Position numbers and translations under genes: made by a program | Shown: positions 55,813-64,000 of the stretch, piece after piece | Numbering within the stretch: position 1 is the first letter of the stretch | How the letters are laid out: every line of letters starts with the position of its first letter | The notes under the pieces: model-generated | What the model was told of the DNA's origin: nothing | What the model saw: the letters and a program-made list of their open reading frames with translations, nothing else | Databases searched by the model: none | Assembly (NCBI GenBank): GCA_938017505.1 | Contig: CALIKV010000006.1 | Span: 114,927-178,926, forward strand | Direction of reading: 5' to 3' | Length of the DNA stretch: 64,000 nt | Source of the DNA: an uncultured Sulfolobales archaeon | GTDB lineage: Archaea > Thermoproteota > Thermoprotei_A > Sulfolobales > NBVN01

Positions 55813-56325
55813 TTATGGTTTAAACCATTTTAAAGCTAAATAGGTAATCAGACCTGACTGGTAAGTCACAGCTAGGATCAACTCCTTCCTGACGCTATGC
55901 GAGAGCCTCCCCCAGCTAATCAGATCGCCGGGCTCAATCACCTGCCCGTACTTAAGCACCTTGACCAGGTACGGGGCGTGCTCTAACCCCGGCTTCTTCC
56001 TGTAGAGGGCGAAGTCAGTGCCGTACTTGAGTGCCGACCTAATGATCAGCCCTGCCTCCTTAAACTCCCTGTAGCTCCTGTAGAGATCATCGAACCCTGG
56101 TATGTGCTTCTTGCAGACCTCCTTGAAGGCATCCATGCTCAGCTCCTCAGAACCCTTAAACACCTTTAAGACGCCCTTCTCCATCAGGTGGTATGCCTCG
56201 ATGAGCGATAACTCAAGAGGCTTATTAACTTCTTCCCGCTCCTTAGGCTTCTTAACGCCGATGGGCTTACCTATGAAGCCTGTGGTGAAGATACACCTAG
56301 CTAGGTCGACGTCAAACACTATCAC
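55813..56325 (-). CDS. endA: tRNA-splicing endonuclease (EndA), catalytic-type subunit
   Basis: 'YREFKEAGLIIRSALKYGTDFALYRKKPGLEHAPYLVKVL...HSVRKELILAV' with Tyr/His/Lys catalytic positions. Confidence 0.9.
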   Translation of the reverse strand: MIVFDVDLARCIFTTGFIGKPIGVKKPKEREEVNKPLELSLIEAYHLMEKGVLKVFKGSEELSMDAFKEVCKKHIPGFDDLYRSYREFKEAGLIIRSALKYGTDFALYRKKPGLEHAPYLVKVLKYGQVIEPGDLISWGRLSHSVRKELILAVTYQSGLITYLALKWFKP

Positions 56326-56374
56326 CTTAGAACCTATCAGGTATGCCTCACCACTACCGCAACCCTGGAGTCTC

Positions 56375-57076
56375 CTACCTATGGAGCGAGATGAGCCGGA
56401 GATCAGTCCCCACCCTCTTGAGTATGTCGGCTGAGTCCTCTAGCTTGTCGGTCAGCTCTTTAAGGAGAAGGAGGGCACCGACGTCGCTGGAGTAGCTCTT
56501 AATAATCTCGAGTCCCAACTCCCTGTAAATCTCGTCCACGTTGTTCTCCAAGCCAGCCTCCTTCTGGTAAAGCTCCTTAACAGTCTTCAAGTTATTCAGC
56601 TTACCAAGCATCTCGACCAAGACGCTCACCATCTCAACGATTTTCCTAATCGTGGAGTCGAGGTATACATACATGTTGTCAGGCATCTTATCGAACCCCT
56701 TAGTAACTAAGAGTAGACACCTGTTAGCTGCAGCCTCGCCGTGCTCCGCCAACCTAATCACGTTCTGAGTCATCCCTATGTATATGCTTTCCATGGTTAA
56801 GGCGGGTGAGACCCTGACAATGTAATCAAGCAAGTTCGTAGCCCCCTCCTCTATCTCTTCCTTCACAAGCCGGACCTTACCATACATCCTCTCAACTCCT
56901 GCGTTGTTAAGGTCATCTAATTCCTTCAGTAGGATCTGTAGCTCTTTATAGAGATCCATAGACCTCCTCATAAGGGCTATTAACTGCTCGGTAATGGCTG
57001 ACTCAGCTATGCTCTCCTTCTCACCACGTTCACGAATTCCCTCAAGCCTTATGCTCTCCTCAGTCATTCCGTTCAC
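56375..57076 (-). CDS. PhoU-like / DUF47-type helical protein
   Basis: Long helical ORF with PhoU-like spacing (VIRLAEHGEAAANRCLLLV...LLLLKELTDKLEDSADILKRVGTDLRLI). Confidence 0.55.
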   Translation of the reverse strand: MNGMTEESIRLEGIRERGEKESIAESAITEQLIALMRRSMDLYKELQILLKELDDLNNAGVERMYGKVRLVKEEIEEGATNLLDYIVRVSPALTMESIYIGMTQNVIRLAEHGEAAANRCLLLVTKGFDKMPDNMYVYLDSTIRKIVEMVSVLVEMLGKLNNLKTVKELYQKEAGLENNVDEIYRELGLEIIKSYSSDVGALLLLKELTDKLEDSADILKRVGTDLRLISLHR

Positions 57077-57203
57077 CTGACACAGCCAATCCCATTCTAA
57101 ATACTATAAACACCTTAAATATACCTACACATCTACAGATCCCCTCAGAAGTCAGGCTTTCATAGGGCTTGATGCAAGCCTGTGTCAAACTCGGACAACT
57201 TCG

Positions 57204-57632
57204 CTAGGCCCGCATGCTGGGGGATGTGAGGAGGTTCCTCAACACCCTGGACGCTAAAGCGCTCAGCTCCTTAAGCTTCATCAGCTCGCCATCTACAAAC
57301 CTCACCTCCTCATACATCCCCTCGTTATCTAGGTAGTTCCTGAGATCCGTTAGCATGTCCTCCTCATCATTTATCGAGACCATTAGAGCGAACGTTATCA
57401 AGGTCTGCAAGGGCTCAACGAATTCCTCACGCACCTCCGAGGTCTCGCAGGACTCCATGCTCCTCCTCAAACTACTTCTAGTCCTGCTGACCTTGAGAGC
57501 ATACTCCTTAACCACATCGTAAGATACTCTTTTACTGAAGAGGTTATCGATCAGCTCCCTCAACCTAGCTAGCTCTTTATTCCTCTTCAAGGTGTTGTCT
57601 TCAAGCTTCCTGAGAATTAGTGAGTCCTCCAT
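57204..57632 (-). CDS. Hypothetical coiled-coil protein
   Basis: Helical/charged ORF; abuts the upstream gene end at 57632. Confidence 0.5.
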   Translation of the reverse strand: MEDSLILRKLEDNTLKRNKELARLRELIDNLFSKRVSYDVVKEYALKVSRTRSSLRRSMESCETSEVREEFVEPLQTLITFALMVSINDEEDMLTDLRNYLDNEGMYEEVRFVDGELMKLKELSALASRVLRNLLTSPSMRA

Positions 57633-58000
57633 TAAGCCGACCTCACGGTGGCCATGGAGTTATCAGCTACCCCATTCCTCCTCATGAACTCCTCGTTAGC
57701 GCGAACCTCGTTCTCAGGGAGTTCCTCAGAGAGGAGGACCTTAAGAACAAACTTCTTGCCGGAGACTGAGAGCTGAGCACCCTCCTTGATGCCTAACTCG
57801 CCAGCCAATTTTTTACTCACCTGAAGGATGTCCTCAGGGATGGTCTCGCTAAGCCTCACCCTAACTCTCCTCTCCAGCACTCTTCTCCGACCTTGACTAA
57901 ACACCTCGCTAGCCGGGGGTATGACGGCGACTAACTGCTTAACGTCCTTCTTCTGGGCTTGCTGGGAACCACCCTCATTGCTCAGTAAACACCACCACAA
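57632..58000 (-). CDS. Hypothetical small beta-barrel-like protein (possible double-psi barrel)
   Basis: 'VRVRLSETIPEDILQVSKKLAGELGIKEGAQLSVSGKKFVLKVLLSEELPENEVRANEEFMRRNGVADNSMATVRSA' resembles VAT-N/CDC48-N pattern. Confidence 0.45.
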   Translation of the reverse strand: MWWCLLSNEGGSQQAQKKDVKQLVAVIPPASEVFSQGRRRVLERRVRVRLSETIPEDILQVSKKLAGELGIKEGAQLSVSGKKFVLKVLLSEELPENEVRANEEFMRRNGVADNSMATVRSA

Positions 58001-58067
58001 AAGTAATAATCAGTGGACATATAAATTAAATCACTGTAGCCTTGAGTTAACTAGCTGATTGGCCTCT

Positions 58068-59786
58068 CTAAAGCTGAGACCCTGTAAACCTGTTGGCGAC
58101 CCATCTAATCAGGTCATCAATCCCGACTCTGACCTGCTCTCTAGTGTCTCTAAGCCTAACCGTCACGGTACCGTCGTCTAGGGTCCGGTAATCCACGGTC
58201 ACGGCGAAGGGAACCCCGATCTCGTCAACTCTTGCATACCTCCTCCCTATGCTCCCGTCCTCGTCGTATATGACGGTCAAGCCGGCTCTCACGGCTTCCT
58301 CGTAGATCCTCCTAGCCACGCTTCTCAACTGATCCTTAGTCACCAGAGGAAATACAGCTAGCTTGTAGGGTGCTATCCTCGGTGGTAGTTTAAGGACTAC
58401 CCTACCACCCTCCTCCGTGTATGCCTTATCCAAGGCCACTAAAACAAGTCTCTCAGCCCCGAAGGACGGCTCAATGACGTGCGGTACGAACCTACGTCCT
58501 CTAATCACCTCCACCTCCTCTACGACGCGTAGGGCGTTAGCTGGAACCCTGAGACCGGCGACAACGACTTCTCCGTCTTTAATCATCCTCTCCGCCTCAT
58601 CAGCCTTAAAGCTCTTCAAGATGTTAACAACCTTGACAGCCTCCTCGCCGAGGGACTCCCTCAGAACAGCCTCGTCAACGACGACTCTCCTGACCACAGC
58701 CTCTTTAGGCTCCCTCAACTCCCTATAGACGGTCATGTCCTCTCCTGAGAACTGCATGTGCCTGGACAAGTCGTAGTCCGTCCTGTAGGCATGGCCTGAG
58801 ATCTCGACCCACCCCCACCTAGATATGGCGACAAGCTGGTCGAAAGTTTGTCTCGAGTAATGAGCCCTCTCCTCCGGCAGCTTCTCCTCAAACACGACCT
58901 CACCCTCCCCCAGCCCTATCTCCTTCACGAATGCTTGAGCGACGGACATCCAGTACGCGAGCCAGGGGTTCAACACTATGCCCTCCGCCACCGCCTCCTC
59001 AGGCTTCACTGTGATAGGCTCCTCAACGCCGCTTCTCCGGGACTCGGCTGTGAGTATCTTAAGCCTCCCCTGAAATCTGTTAAAGTCAGGTGTTATGGGC
59101 TCCTCAGGGTCGAAGAAGAACTCCACCTCCATTATCGTGAACTCCCTCAACCTAACCATCCCCTGCCTAGGGGATATCTCGTTCCTTGCAACCCTGCCGA
59201 CCTGGGCAATCCCCACCGGGAGGGTGTACCTCATCGAGGTGAAGACCCTCTTGAACGATGTGAACATGCCTTGAGCTGCTTCAGGCCTTAGGTATGCTGT
59301 CCCATGCCTGTAGGGACCGACGTTGGTCTGGAATAGCAGGTTGAACGTTCTAACCTCACCCAGTTCACCCCCGCATGAAGGGCATCTAACGCCCTTCTCC
59401 TTAATGAGGGCATTCAACTCTTCTGGATGCATCCCCTCAGTCCTAACACCTAATGAGTCCTGGAGGAGGTGATCAGCCCTGTAGATCTTATTACACTTAC
59501 TGCAGGCAACTATAGGGTCGGTGAAGCTCTCGAGATGACCTGACGCCTTAAAGACCGCCTCAGGCGCTATGACTGGGGTCTCCACGAGAACAACCATGTC
59601 CTGATGCTTGAAGACGAAGTAATCAAGCCAGAGATTCTTTATGTTCTCCTTGAGGAGAGCTCCCAGGGGACCTAGGTCGTAGAAGCCGGCGAGTCCCCCG
59701 TAGATCTCATAGGAGGGCCAAAAGAACCCCCTACGCATAGCTAGGTCAACAACTTTATCGTACTTCTCCTCGTCGCCTAAGCTCAC
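58068..59786 (-). CDS. glyS: Glycyl-tRNA synthetase
   Basis: RRGFFWPSYEIYGGLAGFYDLGPLGALLKENIK; FNLLFQTNVGPY; RPEAAQGMF; VIEPSFGAERLVLVAL. Confidence 0.95.
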   Translation of the reverse strand: MSLGDEEKYDKVVDLAMRRGFFWPSYEIYGGLAGFYDLGPLGALLKENIKNLWLDYFVFKHQDMVVLVETPVIAPEAVFKASGHLESFTDPIVACSKCNKIYRADHLLQDSLGVRTEGMHPEELNALIKEKGVRCPSCGGELGEVRTFNLLFQTNVGPYRHGTAYLRPEAAQGMFTSFKRVFTSMRYTLPVGIAQVGRVARNEISPRQGMVRLREFTIMEVEFFFDPEEPITPDFNRFQGRLKILTAESRRSGVEEPITVKPEEAVAEGIVLNPWLAYWMSVAQAFVKEIGLGEGEVVFEEKLPEERAHYSRQTFDQLVAISRWGWVEISGHAYRTDYDLSRHMQFSGEDMTVYRELREPKEAVVRRVVVDEAVLRESLGEEAVKVVNILKSFKADEAERMIKDGEVVVAGLRVPANALRVVEEVEVIRGRRFVPHVIEPSFGAERLVLVALDKAYTEEGGRVVLKLPPRIAPYKLAVFPLVTKDQLRSVARRIYEEAVRAGLTVIYDEDGSIGRRYARVDEIGVPFAVTVDYRTLDDGTVTVRLRDTREQVRVGIDDLIRWVANRFTGSQL

Positions 59787-59855
59787 TCCGACACCCCAGA
59801 ATTAATTAGACAGGTTTTATAAAACCCTGCGAACCTACATCATGGGGTGTAGGTT

Positions 59856-60770
59856 ATGCTTGAGTTATACTTGATTAGCAACCCGTACGTCTTCCTGGGC
59901 GTCAGCGGAAGTAGAGATAGAACTAAGCTCAGCTTCGTTGGGATCCCGTTTGACTCAACAAGCAGCTTCAGAGGCGGCTCTAGGTTCGCGCCAATCAACA
60001 TCAGGCAGGCGTCACAGTCTCTAGAGACTTACTCGTTCAGAAGCGCGTCCTCTCTGGAGGACAACCCGCCGGTGGACGAGGGTGACGTCTCGGTCGTCCA
60101 TGGAAGTGCTGAAGCTACGTTAAGGAACGTCTCAGCGGTCTCGGAGGAGCTCCTCAGATTCAGGAAGGTCGGGTTCATTGGAGGCGACCACATCGTGACG
60201 TACGGTGTGGTTGAGGGATTGGTCAAGGCTCTTGGGAAGACCCCATGCGTGCTTGTCTTCGACGCTCACCTGGACTTTAGGACTGACTACTTGGGATTCA
60301 GGTACAGCCACGCTTGCGTGACGAGAAGGGTTAACGAACTTGTAGGAGGGAGTAACGTGATGGTGATCGGCTTCAGAGCCGTTGACTCTAAGGAACTCAG
60401 GGAAGCTAGGGAGGCAAGGCTCAACATGATTAACGCCTACGAATTAACGAAGATGACCTTGAGGGAGGTTAGCGGTAAGGTGGGTGACTTCCTAAGCACG
60501 TGCGAGAACACGTACATCTCATTCGACATGGACGTGCTGGACCCCGCCTACGCACCCGGGGTAGCCACGCCTGAGCCTGAGGGACTTCAACCCACATTCA
60601 CTATAGACCTGCTGACACGCGTAGCGGATGAGAGGCTCGCTGGCTTCGACCTAGTGGAGGTGAATCCATTGGTAGATGTAGGCAATGTTACCTCGTTCCT
60701 AGCGGCGAAGATACTCGTAGAGCTCTTCACAAAGCTCACCACAACACCCTTTAAACAGCCAGTCCGGTAG
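59856..60770 (+). CDS. speB: Agmatinase/arginase family (ureohydrolase)
   Basis: GGDHIVTYGVVEGL; VFDAHLDFRTDY; SFDMDVLDPAYAPGVATPEPEGL. Confidence 0.9.
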   Translation: MLELYLISNPYVFLGVSGSRDRTKLSFVGIPFDSTSSFRGGSRFAPINIRQASQSLETYSFRSASSLEDNPPVDEGDVSVVHGSAEATLRNVSAVSEELLRFRKVGFIGGDHIVTYGVVEGLVKALGKTPCVLVFDAHLDFRTDYLGFRYSHACVTRRVNELVGGSNVMVIGFRAVDSKELREAREARLNMINAYELTKMTLREVSGKVGDFLSTCENTYISFDMDVLDPAYAPGVATPEPEGLQPTFTIDLLTRVADERLAGFDLVEVNPLVDVGNVTSFLAAKILVELFTKLTTTPFKQPVR

Positions 60771-60844
60771 GGAGTTCAGCTTACTAATGCCCGGTAAATC
60801 TTTAAAAACTTGGTCTTGAAAGATTATATGTAGTAGGGTGTGAG

Positions 60845-61177
60845 ATGAGTAAAAAGGGTAAGATCGATATAACTTCCCTGTGTGGAGGGTTACCAGAGGA
60901 ACTCTGCATTCAGTTAGGCGCTGAAGAGCAGCTTGTTAAGATCCGTCTAGAGAAGAGGAAGTTCGGTAAAGAGGTGACGGTCATCGAGGGCATAGATCCG
61001 TCCACCTACGACCTGAGGAAGATAGCCTCAGCTCTTAAGAGTAAGTTAGCCACTGGAGGTACTGTGAAGGACAACCACATAGAGATTCAAGGCGACCAGA
61101 GACAAAAAGTTAAGAACATACTTACAGAGGAGTTCGGCATACCTGTTGAAAGCATAATATTCATAGAAACGGAGTGA
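60845..61177 (+). CDS. Translation initiation factor aIF1 (SUI1)
   Basis: '[59 protein letters not shown]'. Confidence 0.95.
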   Translation: MSKKGKIDITSLCGGLPEELCIQLGAEEQLVKIRLEKRKFGKEVTVIEGIDPSTYDLRKIASALKSKLATGGTVKDNHIEIQGDQRQKVKNILTEEFGIPVESIIFIETE

Positions 61178-61205
61178 GCGCGTTTTTAACTGGAAGCACA
61201 GGTAA

Positions 61206-62138
61206 TTACTCTTCCTCCTCCTCCGGGACCTTGAGATTCAGATGCAGAGTTATTTCCCTGTACCTATTCCTAACAGTTACCTCCGTCACGCCAGCCACCT
61301 GGGCTATGTCCTTCTGCGTTTTCTTTATGCCGCACAACCTAGCCGCTATGTAGACCGCTGCAGCAGCGACTCCTGCAGGATCCTTGCCAGCCGTGATCCC
61401 TGTGTTCTTAGCTTGCTCAAGTATCTCCCTAGCCTTAGCCTCAACCCTACCCCCAAGACCTAGTGCTGAGATCATCTGTGGCACGTAATCACTCGCACCT
61501 GAGACAGGTATCCTTATGCCCAACTCACGCACTAGGAGTCTGAAGCATCTTGCGATCTCCTTCTTCTGGGTCTTAGTGAACTCAGCTATGTCGTCGAGAG
61601 ACCTAGGCAGCTTGTAGAGCCTGCAAGCTATATAGAGACAGGCCGCGACCACGGCCTCAACAGCCCTACCCCTAACAACCCCCCTCTCCACAGCTCTACG
61701 ATATATGGTCGCGGCCTCCTCCTTAATTGCCTCAGGAAGCCCGAGCTCTTCAGCAAGCCTATCCAGCTCCTCAGCCGCCTGAGTTATGTTCCTATCAATG
61801 CTGTTCTGTATCCTGGTTCTAATTTGCCACTTACGCATGCGCATAGCTTCCAACTTACGTTCTAACTCAAGCTTCTTACCTGAGGCATCCCTGTCACGCC
61901 AGTCGATCATAGTGGCTATGCCGCTGTCATGTAGTGTCTGCGATAGAGGCGAGCCTGAACGAGATCTCCTCTCCTTCTCCTCCGGTGTGAAAGCCCTCCA
62001 CTCAGGTCCTTGATCAACAACCCTCTCCTCAATGACCTCACCGCTCTCAGTGCAAATGTACTCGCCTCTAACCTCGTCGAAAACTATCTTACCCGGGGGA
62101 CACTTATCCTCCCGGGACTCCTCACTTTTCTCTTCCAT
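61206..62138 (-). CDS. tfb: Transcription initiation factor TFB
   Basis: [23 protein letters not shown]; two cyclin-like repeats; N-terminal ribbon with reduced Cys ([23 protein letters not shown]). Confidence 0.95.
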   Translation of the reverse strand: MEEKSEESREDKCPPGKIVFDEVRGEYICTESGEVIEERVVDQGPEWRAFTPEEKERRSRSGSPLSQTLHDSGIATMIDWRDRDASGKKLELERKLEAMRMRKWQIRTRIQNSIDRNITQAAEELDRLAEELGLPEAIKEEAATIYRRAVERGVVRGRAVEAVVAACLYIACRLYKLPRSLDDIAEFTKTQKKEIARCFRLLVRELGIRIPVSGASDYVPQMISALGLGGRVEAKAREILEQAKNTGITAGKDPAGVAAAAVYIAARLCGIKKTQKDIAQVAGVTEVTVRNRYREITLHLNLKVPEEEEE

Positions 62139-62331
62139 TACCCAGCCACCAACAGTAAACCTTAAAAAGGTTGGTTACAGAGTTAATAAGCTTTTTTATT
62201 GGTCCCAAGAAAAAATCTAACGCTGAAGGCTCAGTAGTACCACCCAATAGTAATATCGTAACCTTTAGCACCTGTCAAGCCCTAGCGTCATATTTAATAA
62301 GCGTGTGAGAAAGTAAATATTGCGGAGGTAG

Positions 62332-62532
62332 TTGACGGGTTTGAGTGAGTTGCCGAGCGTCACGTATAAGTGTTGGAAGTGCGGGAAGGAGTTTACTCTT
62401 GAGGAAGGCCTGGAGAGTTTCATAAAGGCTGAGGAGAGGGAGGGATACACTTTCTTAAGGTGCCCTTACTGCGGGTTTAGAATAATAGTTAAGGCCCGTA
62501 GGCCAAGCCCTAAGAGGGTAAGGGCTGTCTGA
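62332..62532 (+). CDS. rpoP: RNA polymerase subunit Rpo12 (RpoP)
   Basis: YKCWKCGKEF...LRCPYCGFRIIVKARRPSPKRVRAV C-terminal signature. Confidence 0.85.
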   Translation: MTGLSELPSVTYKCWKCGKEFTLEEGLESFIKAEEREGYTFLRCPYCGFRIIVKARRPSPKRVRAV

Positions 62533-62584
62533 CCCTATTCCGTCTCAGCGCTTCACGAGGCCTAGGTGGTCTACAATCATACCT

Positions 62585-63025
62585 GTGGACGTGTTAATCA
62601 GCTTCACTGAAGGATTGCTTCGCCTCGAGGATCTTGAGTGGATTTTAAGCGACGTCGAAGCCAGCGGCTTAAAGCATGTTCTAATCTCTTTCACCACGGA
62701 CTCCGAGTTGATCCCTCAGGTCAACTTAATCTTCTCATACCTGCCTGAGGTCGATTTGATTGAGTGGCTACGTTTAGAAGTCCTCGTCTCACAGGATGTC
62801 GAGGCATCAAGCTTCTTCACTAGGTATTACCAGGAATTAATTAAGTCAGGTGGCGAAGTTCTTGTGAGGAGCGACGGCATCTCGATCTTCTACAGGATAG
62901 GCAACGCCTCGAGATTCAAGAGCCTGAGGGACTACGTAGGCATTGTCTCCAGCGTGCTGAACACCACGGTTAAGGAGTTGAGGTACGTCAGCTACGGCCT
63001 AATCCCCGCTGAGGGGGGTCTTTAA
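62585..63025 (+). CDS. Hypothetical protein
   Basis: Intact ORF between rpoP and dphB; no recognised motif. Confidence 0.55.
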   Translation: MDVLISFTEGLLRLEDLEWILSDVEASGLKHVLISFTTDSELIPQVNLIFSYLPEVDLIEWLRLEVLVSQDVEASSFFTRYYQELIKSGGEVLVRSDGISIFYRIGNASRFKSLRDYVGIVSSVLNTTVKELRYVSYGLIPAEGGL

Positions 63026-63059
63026 CAATCCTGGCGGACTTAGTAAGTGGGGGGTTGGA

Positions 63060-63851
63060 GTGGCCGGGAAGATAATTCTCGTGGGTTCTGGCCTTTCAGC
63101 AGACTTAATCACGTTGAGAGGGGTTAAGAGGATCTCTGAAGCTGATTTAGTTTTCGCGGACTCCTACACTAGCATCACTCTAGGCGACTTGAGGACCTTG
63201 TTAATGTCTCTGACCGGTAAGGAAGTCGTTTACCTCAAGCGTGAAGATATAGAGGAGAGATACCTCGACGTCTTGGTGAAGCCAGCGCTTAACGGGCTTA
63301 ACGTAGTGCTGGTAGTGCCGGGCAACCCGCTTGACGCCACAACGCACACGGCCCTCCTGAATGAGGCGAGCAGAAGGGGTGTTGACTTCGAAGTCGTCCC
63401 AGCACCAGGCATAATACCCAACGCCCTAACTATGTCTGGCTTAATGATCTACAGGCTAGGGAAGGTGGCTACGTTGACTTACCCTAAGTCAGGGGTTATC
63501 TCTGAGTACCCCTACGACGTATTGAAGGATAACGACTCTAGGAACCTCCACACAGTGTTCCTTACGGAGATAGACCTTGAGAGAGGCGTTAAGATGCAGA
63601 TTAGGGAGGCCGTTGAGATACTCTACACGCTTGAGGAGATACGTGGTGAGGGACTTGTGAATGACTTGAGGAGGGCTATAGCGGTTTCCAGTCTGACAGG
63701 CCCCAGTCAGAGGATATGCTTCAAACCGCTTAAGGAGTTGAAGTCCATCCCCGATCACGAGGGCCCTCACACGCTAATAATGACCTCGCCTGGGATGCAC
63801 TTCATGGAGGAGGAGGTAGCCGAGATCATCTCCAAGAAGTACTGCCAGTAG
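63060..63851 (+). CDS. dphB: Diphthine synthase
   Basis: ILVGSGLSADLITLRGVKRISEADLVFADSYTS; VVPGNPLDATTHTALLNEA; SAM methyltransferase fold. Confidence 0.9.
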   Translation: MAGKIILVGSGLSADLITLRGVKRISEADLVFADSYTSITLGDLRTLLMSLTGKEVVYLKREDIEERYLDVLVKPALNGLNVVLVVPGNPLDATTHTALLNEASRRGVDFEVVPAPGIIPNALTMSGLMIYRLGKVATLTYPKSGVISEYPYDVLKDNDSRNLHTVFLTEIDLERGVKMQIREAVEILYTLEEIRGEGLVNDLRRAIAVSSLTGPSQRICFKPLKELKSIPDHEGPHTLIMTSPGMHFMEEEVAEIISKKYCQ

Positions 63852-64000
63852 GGGTCCGCCGGCACCTCCCAGACTGTTAACGCTATGTTATCGTCATCGA
63901 TTTATGGCGTGCTCGACGCGTGGCGGGTTAGGCGGGCTGAACGGGCACTCCTTAAAACCCTGACGCGCCGTTCTTCACCGCGTCCTCGAAACCCCTCGCG

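Noticed and set aside
58848-59291. 147-aa plus-strand ORF within glyS
   Set aside because: His/Leu/Pro/Arg-rich shadow translation, antisense to glyS.
63852-64000. Minus-strand open frame at the right edge ('...GFEDAVKNGASGF')
   Set aside because: Only about 15 residues are visible before the window end; could be a gene tail but cannot be supported.

Overview
This 64-kb window is gene-dense, mostly housekeeping sequence from a hyperthermophilic-type archaeon of the Thermoproteota (crenarchaeal) lineage. That placement is inferred from an archaeal-type TFB, NucS, Rpo12, L38e, korDABC, cDPG-synthase-like protein, an XerA-like recombinase and intron-containing tRNAs. Recognisable genes cover lower glycolysis (pgk, gap, apgM), a nucleoside-type ABC permease pair, 2-oxoacid:ferredoxin oxidoreductase, mevalonate kinase, NAD synthetase, LysRS and GlyRS, TFB, aIF1, Met aminopeptidase, diphthine synthase, a tRNA-splicing endonuclease and a NucS/TatD/DHH nuclease operon. 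Three tRNA genes are visible: Pro-TGG (intronless), and Met-CAT and Gln-CTG, each with a short 37/38 intron that fits a bulge-helix-bulge. I saw no CRISPR array, rRNA operon, prophage or intact transposon. The most interesting unexplained material is non-coding: a ~340-nt region (54250-54590) closed by a 13-bp long-range stem, a C/D-box sRNA on the minus strand (about 35093-35149), a structured 280-bp intergenic region (22676-22959), possible 3' remnants of IS200/IS605 TnpB elements, and a repeat/inverted-repeat arrangement at the pgk promoter. At the protein level, second looks go to the overlapping NucS/TatD/DHH operon, a small PhoU-like/coiled-coil/barrel-like cluster upstream of tRNA-splicing endonuclease, a membrane-anchored HTH regulator, and an unannotated 41-aa Cys-rich micro-ORF after lysS. 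All family names come from motif recognition by eye; no database search was run.
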